From: Ancylobacter dichloromethanicus | Lineage (GTDB): Bacteria; Pseudomonadota; Alphaproteobacteria; Rhizobiales; Xanthobacteraceae | Direction: 5' to 3' | Assembly (NCBI RefSeq): GCF_018390645.1 | Contig: NZ_JAHBGC010000047.1 | Coordinates: 32,560 to 96,559, forward strand | Length of the DNA stretch: 64,000 bases | Part shown: piece after piece, positions 41,428 through 49,824 of the stretch | How the letters are laid out: the number at the start of each line of letters is the position of its first letter | How positions within the stretch are numbered: position 1 is the stretch's first letter | The notes under the pieces: model-generated | What the model was told of the DNA's origin: nothing | Databases searched by the model: none | Seen by the model: the letters and a program-made list of their open reading frames with translations, nothing else | Position numbers and translations under genes: made by a program

Positions 41428-41446
41428 CATGTATATGCTATATATG
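41428..41446. promoter_or_regulatory. Candidate Rrf2/NsrR operator
   Basis: CATGTATATGCTATATATG is a near-perfect palindrome (CATNTATA-N3-TATANATG) in the only AT-rich stretch between the divergent FNR-PAS and Rrf2 genes. It would overlap either promoter. Rrf2 proteins bind such dyads, but the exact sequence differs from the E. coli NsrR consensus. Confidence 0.5.
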
Positions 41447-41480
41447 TTTACACAGTCTGGAAAGGCTTCAAGGCGACCGC

Positions 41481-41936
41481 ATGCGACTGACCCGCTATTC
41501 CGATTTCTCCCTGCGCGTGCTGCTCTATCTCGCGGCGCGGGGCGACCGGCTGTGTTCGATCTCCGAAATGGCGTCGGCCTACGGCATCTCGCACAACCAT
41601 CTGATGAAGGTGCTGCATGACCTCGGCAAGGCAGGTTATGTGTCGGCAGCGCGCGGGCGAATGGGGGGTTTTCGGCTGGCGCGGCCGGCGTCCGAGATTC
41701 AAGTCGGCGCGCTGCTGCGCCACACCGAGGACGATTTCGATCTGGTCGATTGCCCCGGCTGCGCGCTTTCCGCTGGATGCGGTGTCTCGCCGGTTCTGGA
41801 CGAGGCGATGGTGGCCTTTTTCGCGGTGCTCGACGGCTACACCCTCGCCGACATCATCGAGCGCCGGCACGGCTTTCATCGCCTGATCCTGTCGCTGGCC
41901 CCGGCGGATCGGGGTTCCGCTGCCGGCCTGTCATGA
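41481..41936 (+). CDS. Rrf2-family regulator, NsrR-like
   Basis: This 151-residue regulator has an N-terminal winged helix (MRLTRYSDFSLRVLLYLAARGDRLCSISEMASAYGISHNHLMKVLHDLGKAGYVSAARGRMGGFRLARP) and three conserved cysteines in CPGCALSAGCGV (~93-104) that should bind an Fe-S cluster. The opening TRYSDFSLRVLLYLA and the cysteine spacing match NsrR, which loses DNA binding when its cluster reacts with nitric oxide. Its divergent partner is a flavin reductase-PAS protein, consistent with a redox or NO response. RirA-type iron regulators are an alternative but less likely. Confidence 0.85.
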   Translation: MRLTRYSDFSLRVLLYLAARGDRLCSISEMASAYGISHNHLMKVLHDLGKAGYVSAARGRMGGFRLARPASEIQVGALLRHTEDDFDLVDCPGCALSAGCGVSPVLDEAMVAFFAVLDGYTLADIIERRHGFHRLILSLAPADRGSAAGLS

Positions 41937-42105
41937 TCGGCGCGAACGCCGCCGCGCGGCTGGCCTGCCGCCGGTCAAGCCACTCGTCCACGCCCCCCGG
42001 CGCGGCCACGTCGTCGCCAGCAGGCGCGGTGCCTCGCCCCGTGCTTCCGATTCTGGCGGGCCGGCCCGTGACCGGCCTCGCTTCACGCACCTCCCGGAGA
42101 CCGCC

Positions 42106-43146
42106 GTGCCCGTTCTTCCCCAACTGAAACTGTTCCGGCCGATCCTCGCGGGCGCCAATCTGCGCGACCGCCTGTTCGCCAGCGGCGGGGCTCTGGCCGG
42201 AATCGCGCTGACTGGGCTGATCTGCTGGCTTGCCGCCACCGACGCGACGCAAGCGCTCTGGCTGGTTCCCCCCATGGGAGCCTCCGCCGTGCTGCTGTTC
42301 GCCGTGCCGGCGAGCCCGATGGCGCAGCCCTGGCCGGCCATTGGCGGCAATACGATCTCGGCGCTGATCGGCGTGCTGGTGGCCCACACCATGCCGCTCT
42401 CCGCGCTTGCCGCCGGCATCGCCGTCGGCGGCGCCATCGCCGTCATGTCGCTGCTGCGCTGCCTGCATCCGCCGGGCGGCGCGGCGGCGCTGGTCGGGCT
42501 GTTCGCGGGAGCGTCGTCCAGCTATGCGTTTCCGATCTTTCCGGTCGGGCTGAATGCGGCCGTGCTGGTCGGCACCGCCTGGCTCTATCACCGCTTCTCC
42601 GGACACAGCTACCCGCACGTCGCGGCCGCGCCGGCTCCGGCGGCGAAGCCGGTGCCCTGGACCTTCAGCCGGGCGGACCTCGCCGCCACGCTCGACGACA
42701 TCGGCGAGACCTTCGACATCGAGCTGGACGATCTCGAACGGCTGTTGCGCGACATGGAGCAGCGGACGCTGGCGCGCTCCTACCACGAGCTGAGCTGCGC
42801 CGAACTCATGTCCACCGGGCTGGTCTCGATCGAGGTGTCGGCCTCCGCCGCTGAGGCGCGCTCGCTTCTCGTTCAGCATGACGTGCGGCGGCTGCCGGTG
42901 CTCGGCGAAGGCGGGGCGATCGTCGGCGTCGTCGGGCTGCGCGAACTGGCGGGGCCGGGAGCCTCGGTGCGGGAGGTGATGACCGCGCCCTCCACGGCGC
43001 CGCCGCAGAGCGCGGCCATCAGCCTGCTCGACCGTTTCGCGCGCGACCGTGTGCATGCGGTGTTCATCATCGACGAGGCGCGCCGTCCGCTTGGGGTCAT
43101 CACCGAGGCGGACTGGCTTGCCGTGCTCACGCGTGGGCTCGCATAG
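42106..43146 (+). CDS. HPP-family membrane protein with two CBS domains
   Basis: A 346-residue protein: four or five helices in ~160 residues with the HPP signature (MSLLRCLHPPGGAAALVGLF) and VPPMGASAVLLFAVP, then a cytoplasmic part with two CBS repeats (~225-275, LMSTGLVSIEVSASAAEARSLLVQHDVRRLPVLGEGGAIVGVV, and ~285-345, VREVMTAPSTAP...HAVFIIDEARRPLGVITEADWL). HPP proteins have been linked to nitrite transport in cyanobacteria and plants; CBS pairs sense adenylates. The start is GTG at 42106 with CGGAGA before it. It follows the Rrf2 gene by 169 bases on the same strand and could be part of the same nitrogen-oxide response. Confidence 0.9.
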   Translation: MPVLPQLKLFRPILAGANLRDRLFASGGALAGIALTGLICWLAATDATQALWLVPPMGASAVLLFAVPASPMAQPWPAIGGNTISALIGVLVAHTMPLSALAAGIAVGGAIAVMSLLRCLHPPGGAAALVGLFAGASSSYAFPIFPVGLNAAVLVGTAWLYHRFSGHSYPHVAAAPAPAAKPVPWTFSRADLAATLDDIGETFDIELDDLERLLRDMEQRTLARSYHELSCAELMSTGLVSIEVSASAAEARSLLVQHDVRRLPVLGEGGAIVGVVGLRELAGPGASVREVMTAPSTAPPQSAAISLLDRFARDRVHAVFIIDEARRPLGVITEADWLAVLTRGLA

Positions 43147-43267
43147 GGCCTCAAGCAGCAGGCGAATGCGGTCGGTTCCGCCTTGTCGGCAGTGTCGCGC
43201 CGGGGCCGGGGCGGGAGGATGCCGCCGGCTTGACCTCGGGCCGCGCGTGCCTATGCTCGCGGCCGAT

Positions 43268-43475
43268 CATGGTTCTCCGGGTGCCTGCACCCGGGGCTAA
43301 GAGGGAATTCGGTGAGGCGTTCCGCGCCGAGGCCGAGGCTGCCCCCGCAACTGTAAGCGGCGAGCTCTCCACCCATCGTCCACTGGCGCCAAGGCAGATG
43401 CCGCGCGCCGGGAAGGCCGGGTGGAACCAGCGTCGACCCGCGAGCCAGGAGACCTGCCCTGATCGTGAACGATCT
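43268..43475 (+). ncRNA. Cobalamin riboswitch
   Basis: Conserved riboswitch blocks occur in order: GCTAAGAGGGAATTCGGTG (43297-43315 region), CCCCCGCAACTGTAAGCGG (43342-43360) and the B12 box GAGCCAGGAGACCTGCC (43442-43458). Together these identify an adenosylcobalamin-type riboswitch. It is followed 109 bases later by a BtuF-like gene, so it should shut off cobalamin uptake when the vitamin is plentiful. A hairpin CTTCCC (43551-43556) / GGGAAG (43568-43573) just before the ATG could act as the expression platform by hiding the ribosome site. Confidence 0.95.
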
Positions 43476-43583
43476 TTCGGGCGGGGTGCTCCGGAGGTTG
43501 CCGGCGGGGTGTGGATTTTCGGGTCCGCAGGCGCGCCGGTTCCCTTTGCGCTTCCCGTCTTCCTTCAGGGAAGCGGTGAACCA

Positions 43584-44636
43584 ATGTTCAGGACAGTCTT
43601 CGATTCATGCGCGCGGCCGGCCCGTGCTCTCACGCTGGCGCTCGGCCTGCTCGCCGGCCCGGCGCTCGGCGGGGGTGCCATTGCCGCGCCGACGCAGTAC
43701 CCGCTGACGCTGGAGAATTGCGGCCACCCGGTGGTGATCGAGCACGCGCCCCGGCGCGTGGTCAGCATCGGGCAGGCGCAGACCGAGATCCTCTACGCGC
43801 TCGGCCTCGGCGACCGCGTGGTCGCCACGGCGCTGTGGTTCGGCCCGGTCGCCGCGCCCTATGCGGCGGTGAATGCCGGCGTGAAGCGGCTCGCCGACAA
43901 CGACCCCAGCTTCGAGGCGGTGGTCGGGCAGGAGCCGGATCTCGTGGTCGCCATGTATGAATGGCACATCGGCCCGAACGGCATCGTCGGCAAGCGCGAC
44001 CAGTTCGAGGGGGTGAAGGTGCCCGCCTATGTCTCGCCGACCGACTGCGTCGGCAAGGACAACACCGGGGCCGGCGACGGTGTGCGCACGCGGATGTATT
44101 CGACCGAGCTGCTGTACCGGAACATCCGCGAATATGGCGCGATCTTCGACGTGTCGGCGCGCGCCGAGGCGCTGGTCGCCACCCTGAAGGCGCGCGAGGA
44201 AGCCGCCGCCCGCACCGTCGCGAGCCTGAAGGCCAGGGACGTGTCGATGGCGCTGTGGTTCTCCAGCAAGGACATCAAGGGCGACGCCTTCCTCGCCGGC
44301 AGGAACGGCGTGCCGGCCTATGTCATGGCCCAGCTCGGCGCGCGCAACATCATCACCACCGACGAGGAATGGCCGCTGGTGGGCTGGGAGACCATCGCCG
44401 CCGCCGATCCCGACGTGCTGGTGCTGGTGAAGATGGACCGCCGCCGCTTCCCCGCCGACGACATCGCCGCCAAGCTCGACTTCCTGAAGATCGACCCGGT
44501 CGCCAGCCAGCTCTCGGCGGTGAAGAACAACCGGATCGTCATCGTCGATGTCGGCGCCACCCGGCCGGGCATGGACACGGTGGACGGCATCGAGGCGATC
44601 GCCCGGGCGGTCGAAGGCTTCGGTCTGGTCAATTGA
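43584..44636 (+). CDS. Periplasmic binding protein of a B12-riboswitch-controlled ABC importer (BtuF-like)
   Basis: This 350-residue precursor has a Sec signal (ALTLALGLLAGPALGGGAIAAP) and the cobalamin/siderophore binding fold: RRVVSIGQAQTEILYALGLGDRVVAT, DNDPSFEAVVGQEPDLVVAMYEWHI, LGARNIITTDEEWPLVGWETIAAADPDVLVLV. The riboswitch directly upstream argues for a cobalamin, cobinamide or corrin ligand rather than iron siderophores. It is one codon-overlap (TTGA) from the permease gene. The internal CVGKDNTGAGDG insertion is longer than in E. coli BtuF. Confidence 0.88.
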   Translation: MFRTVFDSCARPARALTLALGLLAGPALGGGAIAAPTQYPLTLENCGHPVVIEHAPRRVVSIGQAQTEILYALGLGDRVVATALWFGPVAAPYAAVNAGVKRLADNDPSFEAVVGQEPDLVVAMYEWHIGPNGIVGKRDQFEGVKVPAYVSPTDCVGKDNTGAGDGVRTRMYSTELLYRNIREYGAIFDVSARAEALVATLKAREEAAARTVASLKARDVSMALWFSSKDIKGDAFLAGRNGVPAYVMAQLGARNIITTDEEWPLVGWETIAAADPDVLVLVKMDRRRFPADDIAAKLDFLKIDPVASQLSAVKNNRIVIVDVGATRPGMDTVDGIEAIARAVEGFGLVN

Positions 44637-45670
44637 GCCATCTCGTCATCGGGCCGAACTGGCCGGCGCGGCTTGTCCTCGCCGCCCTCTCCCTGGCCGC
44701 GCTGATCTTCGCCATCGCGCTGGCGGTAACGGTGGGCGAGATGGCGATCCCTTTGCCGGTGGCCTTCCGCGCGCTGGGCAACGGGCTGTTCGATCTCGGC
44801 TACCCCGTCAGCGCGATCCAGCAGGGGGTGATCTTCGAGTACCGGCTGAGCCGGGCGCTGATGGCGGCGCTGTGCGGCGGCGCGCTCGCGCTTTCCGGCG
44901 CCATCCTGCAGGCGCTGCTGCGCAACCCGCTGGCCGAGCCCTATATTCTCGGCGTCTCGGCCGGGGCCTCGACGGGGGCGGTGTGCGTGATGATCCTCGG
45001 CTTTGGCGGGGCGACGCTCGGGCTTTCCGGCGGGGCGTTCCTCGGCGCGGTGGCCGCGCTCGTCCTCGTCGCGCTGCTCGCCTCCGGGGCGGGCGGCGCC
45101 AGCGACCGGGTGATCCTCGCCGGTGTCGCCGGCTCGCAGCTGTTCAACGCGGCGACCGCGACCATCGTCACCACGCTGGCCAGCGCCGAGCAGGCGCGCG
45201 GCGTGATGTTCTGGCTGCTGGGCAATTTCGGTGGCGTGCGTTGGCCCGATCTCCTGGTCGCCGCCCCCCTAGCGCTGCTCGGATTCCTGGTCTGCATGGT
45301 CCACGCCAAGGCGCTCGACGCCTTTGCCTTCGGCGCTGATGCGGCAGCCTCGCTCGGGGTGGCGGTGGGGCGGGTGCGCGTCGTGCTGTTCGCGACCACC
45401 GCGCTGCTGACCGCCACCATGGTCGCCATCGTCGGCACGGTCGGCTTCGTCGGCCTCGTCATTCCCCATGCCGCGCGCTTCCTGGTCGGGCCGGCCCATG
45501 CCCGCCTGCTGCCGGCGTGCCTCGTCATCGGCGGCGTGTTCATGGTTCTCGCCGACATTCTCTCGCGCATTCTCGTGCCGCAGCAGATATTGCCGATCGG
45601 CATCGTCACCGCCCTGTTCGGCGCGCCGGCCTTCGCCTTCATCCTCTACCGGGCGAGGCGGCCGGCATGA
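44633..45670 (+). CDS. FecCD/BtuC-family ABC permease
   Basis: A 345-residue permease with about ten helices of the BtuC type: VGEMAIPLPVAFRAL, IFEYRLSRALMAALCGGALALSGAILQALLRNPLAEPYILGVSAGASTGAV, LAGVAGSQLFNAATATIVTTLAS, FGADAAASLGVAVGRVR, GTVGFVGLVIPHAARFLVG and the C-terminal LPIGIVTALFGAPAFAFIL. It forms the channel for the riboswitch-controlled importer. The best start is TTG at 44633, which overlaps the upstream stop (TTGA) and leaves the full first helix; an internal ATG would remove it. The stop overlaps the ATPase start (ATGA). Confidence 0.9.
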   Translation: MSHLVIGPNWPARLVLAALSLAALIFAIALAVTVGEMAIPLPVAFRALGNGLFDLGYPVSAIQQGVIFEYRLSRALMAALCGGALALSGAILQALLRNPLAEPYILGVSAGASTGAVCVMILGFGGATLGLSGGAFLGAVAALVLVALLASGAGGASDRVILAGVAGSQLFNAATATIVTTLASAEQARGVMFWLLGNFGGVRWPDLLVAAPLALLGFLVCMVHAKALDAFAFGADAAASLGVAVGRVRVVLFATTALLTATMVAIVGTVGFVGLVIPHAARFLVGPAHARLLPACLVIGGVFMVLADILSRILVPQQILPIGIVTALFGAPAFAFILYRARRPA

Positions 45671-46443
45671 CCCTCGCCACCCATGATGTGCGCTGGGGCG
45701 CCGGCGGGCGGATGATCGTCGACGGCGTGACGCTCGACGTCGCGCCGAACCGGGTGCTCGGGCTGATCGGCCCCAACGGCTCGGGCAAGTCGAGCCTGCT
45801 GCGCCTGCTCTGCCGGCTGCGCCGGGTGGCGAGCGGGGTGGTGAGTCTCGATTCGCGGGACATCGCCGATCTGCCGCGCCATGAGCTGGCGAAGCGCCTC
45901 GCCTTCGTCGAGCAGCAGGCGACCACCGAGGTGCAACTCACCGTGTGCGACGTGGTGCGGCTCGGGCGAACGCCGCATCGCGCCGCCTTTGCCTCCTGGA
46001 GCGCCGAGGACGAGCGGGCGGTCGACGCGGCGCTGGCGCGCGTGGGTCTCTCCGAGCGGCACGACCAGCTCTGGCACACGCTCTCGGGCGGCGAGCGCCA
46101 GCGGGTCCACATCGCCCGCGCGCTGGCACAGGAGCCGCGCGAACTGATCCTGGACGAGCCCACCAACCATCTCGACATCCGGCACCAGCTCTCCATCCTG
46201 GCGCTGGTCCGCCGTCTCAGGCTCACCTGCGTCATCGCCCTGCACGACCTCAACCTCGCCTCGCTGTTCTGCGACGAGATCGCCGTGCTGCATGAGGGGC
46301 GGCTGGTGGCGGCAGGGATGCCGGCAAGCGTGCTGACGCCGGAACGGATCGCGCGGGTATTCGGGATCGCGGTCGAGATCCGGTGCGACGAGGCCGGGCA
46401 TCGCCATATCGCCTATGTCATGGATCATGAACCGGGAACGTGA
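45667..46443 (+). CDS. BtuD/FecE-type ABC ATPase
   Basis: A 258-residue ATPase with Walker A GLIGPNGSGKSSLLR, Q-loop FVEQQATTEVQLTVCDVV, signature LSGGERQRVHIARA, Walker B ELILDEPTNHLDI and switch His in CVIALHDLNLA, the profile of vitamin B12/siderophore importers. It completes the BtuFCD-like system. It overlaps the permease by four bases, so all three are one operon under the cobalamin riboswitch. No outer-membrane receptor (BtuB) gene is in the window. Confidence 0.91.
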   Translation: MTLATHDVRWGAGGRMIVDGVTLDVAPNRVLGLIGPNGSGKSSLLRLLCRLRRVASGVVSLDSRDIADLPRHELAKRLAFVEQQATTEVQLTVCDVVRLGRTPHRAAFASWSAEDERAVDAALARVGLSERHDQLWHTLSGGERQRVHIARALAQEPRELILDEPTNHLDIRHQLSILALVRRLRLTCVIALHDLNLASLFCDEIAVLHEGRLVAAGMPASVLTPERIARVFGIAVEIRCDEAGHRHIAYVMDHEPGT

Positions 46444-46609
46444 CGCGCGGCGCCGGCCGGCGGATGCAGAAATCGATTCCCTGAGCTTTTTCGCGGAGGC
46501 CATTTCGGCATTTCGCACGTAATAGCTGCGGATGCCGTGTCCGCGCGACCGAACCTGTCGGCGCGCCGTACCGGCCTGTATGCTGTAGTGCGAGCCGCGG
46601 GAGCCCGTC

Positions 46610-47335
46610 TTGAATCGTCGCGAAGTACCGACCGATCCACTTTCCGCCCTTTATGAGCCGATTCTGCGGCACGGCAAGGCGCCCTTTGTCGTCGCCCAGC
46701 TCGGCCAGTCGCTGGACGGGCGGATCGCCACGCCGACGGGAAAGTCGCGCGATATCAACGGTGTTTCCGGACTGGACCACCTGCACCGGCTGCGGGCCCT
46801 GGCCGATGTGGTGGTCGTCGGCGTCGGCACCATCATGGCCGACGACCCCCAGCTCACCACCCGCCGCGTGCCCGGACGCAGCCCGGCGCGGGCGGTCATC
46901 GACCGCACCGGTCGGTCGCCGCGCGACGCCAAATGGCTGCGGGACGATGGATGTCACCGGATTGTGTTCTCGGAAAACGCGGCGGGATGGCCGGACCAGG
47001 TCGACCGTATCGGCGCCGATGGCGCGCCGGACCTGTTCGAGCCGGAAAGGCTGCTCGCCGCGCTGGTGGCGCGCGGGCACCGGACCATCCTGATCGAGGG
47101 CGGGGCGTCGACCATCTCCCGGTTCATCGATGCCGGGCTGGTCGACCGTTTGCATATCTGCCTCGCCCCGATCATCCTCGGCTCGGGGCGGCCGGGCCTG
47201 GAACTGAAGCCCATCGACGGCATCGAGGACGCCTTGCGCCCACGGTCACGGACCTTTCTTCTCGACGACGGCAATATTCTCTGCGACTGCGACCTTCGCA
47301 GCGCCGAAACGGGGGCGGAACATGCCGGTCTTTGA
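46610..47335 (+). CDS. RibD C-terminal-type (DHFR-like) reductase
   Basis: A 241-residue stand-alone reductase of the RibD-C / HTP reductase family, with no deaminase domain. Signs are APFVVAQLGQSLDGRIATPTGKSRDINGVSGLDHLHRLRALADVVVVGVGTIMADDPQLTTR (substrate and NADPH contacts), RAVIDRTGRS, TILIEGGASTISRFIDAGLVDRLHICLAPIILGSG. Members reduce a ribosylamino-pyrimidine or pterin-type substrate with NADPH. No riboflavin genes are adjacent; instead a 6-pyruvoyl-tetrahydropterin-synthase-like enzyme is encoded nearby, suggesting a pterin-like substrate. The apparent start is TTG at 46610. It overlaps the next gene by 14 bases. Confidence 0.82.
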   Translation: MNRREVPTDPLSALYEPILRHGKAPFVVAQLGQSLDGRIATPTGKSRDINGVSGLDHLHRLRALADVVVVGVGTIMADDPQLTTRRVPGRSPARAVIDRTGRSPRDAKWLRDDGCHRIVFSENAAGWPDQVDRIGADGAPDLFEPERLLAALVARGHRTILIEGGASTISRFIDAGLVDRLHICLAPIILGSGRPGLELKPIDGIEDALRPRSRTFLLDDGNILCDCDLRSAETGAEHAGL

Positions 47336-47888
47336 CGAAAGCAGTGCCGTGCCGGCCCGCTATGGCTTCACCGCCCGCCTGCTGCACTGGATGGTGGCCA
47401 TCTTTGTCGTATGCCTGATTCCGCTCGGGCTCTACATGGTCGCGCGCGGCGAGGCGACCAATTTCGATGCCCTGACCGGCTCGCTCTACAGCCTGCACAA
47501 GCTGCTCGGCTTCCTCGTGCTCTGGCTCATCGTGCTGCGGGTGCTGGTCCGGCTGCGGCGCGGCGCGCCACCGCCGGTGGTGACGCTGACCCCGGTCGAG
47601 CGGCTGGTGTCGGGTGCCGTCCATGCCGGGCTGTACCTCCTGCTGCTCGTCGTGCCGCTGCTGGGCTGGGCCGGCGTGTCCGCCTATCCGGCGCTGGATG
47701 TGTTCGGCCTGTTCAACCTGCCGGCCATCCTGCCGCCGGACGAGCCGCTGGCGAACCGCATCCTCGGCCTGCACGGGCTGCTGGCGCAGCTTCTCGGCCT
47801 GCTCGCCCTCCTGCACATCGCCGCCGCGCTGTTCCATCGGTTCGTCAAGCGCGACGGCGTGATGCGGCGGATGTGGCCGCTGAACTGA
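47322..47888 (+). CDS. Cytochrome b561 family protein
   Basis: A 188-residue four-helix di-haem membrane protein: YGFTARLLHWMVAIFVVCLIPLGLYMV (first haem His in LLHWM), LYSLHKLLGFLVLWLIVLRVLVRL (His in LHKLLG), a third helix LVSGAVHAGLYLLLLVVPLLGWAG and LLAQLLGLLALLHIAAALFHRFVKRDGVMRRMWP (His pair LLHIAAALFH). These fit the bacterial cytochrome b561 (CybB) pattern, carrying electrons between quinone and other partners. It starts inside the end of the RibD-like gene, so the two are coupled; whether it belongs to the same pathway is uncertain. Confidence 0.85.
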   Translation: MPVFDESSAVPARYGFTARLLHWMVAIFVVCLIPLGLYMVARGEATNFDALTGSLYSLHKLLGFLVLWLIVLRVLVRLRRGAPPPVVTLTPVERLVSGAVHAGLYLLLLVVPLLGWAGVSAYPALDVFGLFNLPAILPPDEPLANRILGLHGLLAQLLGLLALLHIAAALFHRFVKRDGVMRRMWPLN

Positions 47889-47925
47889 CCCTGCGCTGCT
47901 GACCCTGCGCTGCTGGCTCCTGCGC

Positions 47926-48771
47926 TCAGGCGTGGGCGAAGATGTCCTGATGGCCGATCGTCACCGCCTGCGCGCTGGCGCGCCGCCGCGCCCAGTCGGC
48001 AAAGGCGGCGTGCCGGGCCGGCTCGATGTCGCCGGCAGCCCGGGCGACGCCGGCGGTGAGGGCGGCGATGAGGCCGGAATCGGCGGCGCCGAGTTCCCAC
48101 GGGCTGTCGCCGGACCATGAGCGATAACCCTGCTGCGCCAGAAGATGCGCCAGAGCCTCGCCGGCGGCGGGCCCCAGCGCGGGACCGAAGCCCTTGTCGC
48201 CGCGCTGGTGGCGGTTGAAGGCGGCGACCGTCGCCGCGTCGAGCGGATCGGCGGGCTGCCACCGCGCCGCACCATCATAGTTCAGCACCGCATAGAGCGG
48301 CACCCGCCGCAGGGCGAGGCCGGCGACGAGCCGTTCCAGCCACGCCTCCGACACCAGGTCGAACAGCGCGGCCGCCGTCACCAGCTCGGCGCCGGCATCG
48401 CCGCTATCGGCGAAGTCGAGGGCGCGGGCGGTCAGGTCGGCGCACTCGAACCGCACCTCGATCCGGCGCCCGTCCTTCTCCAGCCTGATGCCGGTCTCGG
48501 TGGGGCTGGCGCTGTCGGCCCAGCCGCCGAGGCGGCGCCCGGCCGCCTTCAGCAAAGCGGGGTCGCCGTCGATCAGGTGCCAGTGCTGGCACGGCGGCAG
48601 CAGCGGGGCGAGGCCGCGCAGATTGGACCCGGTGCCGCAGCCGAGATCGACGACGGTCAGCGCGGCGCGGCCGGCGAAATGCGCGCGCACCCGGGCCGCA
48701 AGCTCGGCATTGCGCGAGGCGTGGTCGACCGGCTCGCGCAGGGCCAGCCAGTCGGCATCGAAGCCGCTCAT
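47926..48771 (-). CDS. SAM-dependent methyltransferase
   Basis: A 281-residue class I methyltransferase. The SAM motif LTVVDLGCGTGSNLRGLAPLLP lies near residues 39-60, with the acidic loop HLIDGDPALLKAA and the post-motif VTAAALFDLVSEAWLERLV. The acceptor is unknown. It is the last gene of the four-gene operon dehydrogenase - pterin synthase-like - glycosyltransferase - methyltransferase, and its start overlaps the end of the glycosyltransferase (ATGA). Its C-terminal ~130 residues have no domain I recognise. Confidence 0.85.
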   Translation of the reverse strand: MSGFDADWLALREPVDHASRNAELAARVRAHFAGRAALTVVDLGCGTGSNLRGLAPLLPPCQHWHLIDGDPALLKAAGRRLGGWADSASPTETGIRLEKDGRRIEVRFECADLTARALDFADSGDAGAELVTAAALFDLVSEAWLERLVAGLALRRVPLYAVLNYDGAARWQPADPLDAATVAAFNRHQRGDKGFGPALGPAAGEALAHLLAQQGYRSWSGDSPWELGAADSGLIAALTAGVARAAGDIEPARHAAFADWARRRASAQAVTIGHQDIFAHA

Positions 48772-49814
48772 TGGACAATCTCCTCCAGGGCGCCCCTGAT
48801 GAGGGCGGCGGTTCCGGCCCAGTCCGGAAGGGTCTGCGCGTGGCGCCACGCCGCCTCCGCCTTCAGGCGCCGCCGGTCCGGATGGTCGAGTATCAGGCGG
48901 ATCGCCTCCGCGAGGCTGCCGGCATCGTCGGGCGCGGCCAGCAGCGCGGCCGCCGGCGGCACCGTCTCGGGAATGGCGCCGGCACGGGTCGCCACGATCG
49001 GCAGGCCGCGGGCAAGTGCCTCGGCCAGCCCCATGCCGAACCCCTCGAACAGCGAGGCGGTGACGAACAGGTCGGCGGCGTCGAATTCGTCGGCGAGCGC
49101 CTCCGGCGCCAGCGCGCCGGTCAGGCGGATGCGCCTCTCCAGCCCATGCGCCGCGATGCGCTGCCGCACGCGGGCCGTCTCCCCGGCGTCGCGGTCGGTG
49201 GCGCCGACGATGTGGCAGGTCCAGTCACGCGCGACGAGGGCGGCGAGGGCGTCGACCAGCACGCCATGGGCCTTGCGCGGGATCACCGCGCCGACGCAGA
49301 GCAGGCGCAGGGGCTGCCCGGTGCCGCGTGCGCGGGGGGCGGGATCGGTGCCGGGCACGGCGACCGAGAGCCGCCCGGCCGGGACGCCATAGTCCTGCGC
49401 CAGCAGCCGGGCTGTGGAGGGGCTGGTGGCGATCACCGCCGCCGCCTCGGCCAGCGCGGCGCGTTCGCTGGCGCGCAGCGCCGCCTTCTGCCGGCCATCC
49501 AGCCCGGCCTCGCAGGCCAGCGGATGGTGCACCAGCGCCGCCAGCGGACGCCGCAGGCCGCGCAGCAGCGGCGCGGGCAGGGCGCCGAAGGCGAGGCCGT
49601 CGATCAGCACGGGCAGGCCGGGCGCGAGGGCGCCGAGCCGTTGCACGCTGCGCGCCAGTTCGTCGGGCGTGGGGAACGGAAAGCCGTCCGGCAGGGCGAG
49701 AGGCGTGACCGGGCAGCCGGCGCGCCGGCATTCGGCGATCACCCGGCGGTCATAGGCATAGCCCCCGGTGGCAAGTTCGATGTCGCCGGGAATGGCGAAG
49801 GCGAAACCGGTCAC
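48768..49814 (-). CDS. Glycosyltransferase, GT4/GT1 type
   Basis: A 348-residue GT-B-fold glycosyltransferase: FAIPGDIELATGGYAYDRRVIAEC at the start (acceptor domain), LVHHPLACEAG, RLLCVGAVIPRKAHGVLVDALAAL, and in the donor domain ADLFVTASLFEGFGMGLAEALARGLPIVATRAGAIPETV (the EGFGM...E pattern of GT4 enzymes). It should move a sugar from a nucleotide donor to a small or lipid acceptor. I take the GTG at 49814 because it lies 10 bases after the previous stop and just before the conserved fold; upstream in-frame sequence overlaps the pterin synthase gene. Confidence 0.87.
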   Translation of the reverse strand: MTGFAFAIPGDIELATGGYAYDRRVIAECRRAGCPVTPLALPDGFPFPTPDELARSVQRLGALAPGLPVLIDGLAFGALPAPLLRGLRRPLAALVHHPLACEAGLDGRQKAALRASERAALAEAAAVIATSPSTARLLAQDYGVPAGRLSVAVPGTDPAPRARGTGQPLRLLCVGAVIPRKAHGVLVDALAALVARDWTCHIVGATDRDAGETARVRQRIAAHGLERRIRLTGALAPEALADEFDAADLFVTASLFEGFGMGLAEALARGLPIVATRAGAIPETVPPAAALLAAPDDAGSLAEAIRLILDHPDRRRLKAEAAWRHAQTLPDWAGTAALIRGALEEIVQ

Positions 49815-49824
49815 GCGGCGCGCC

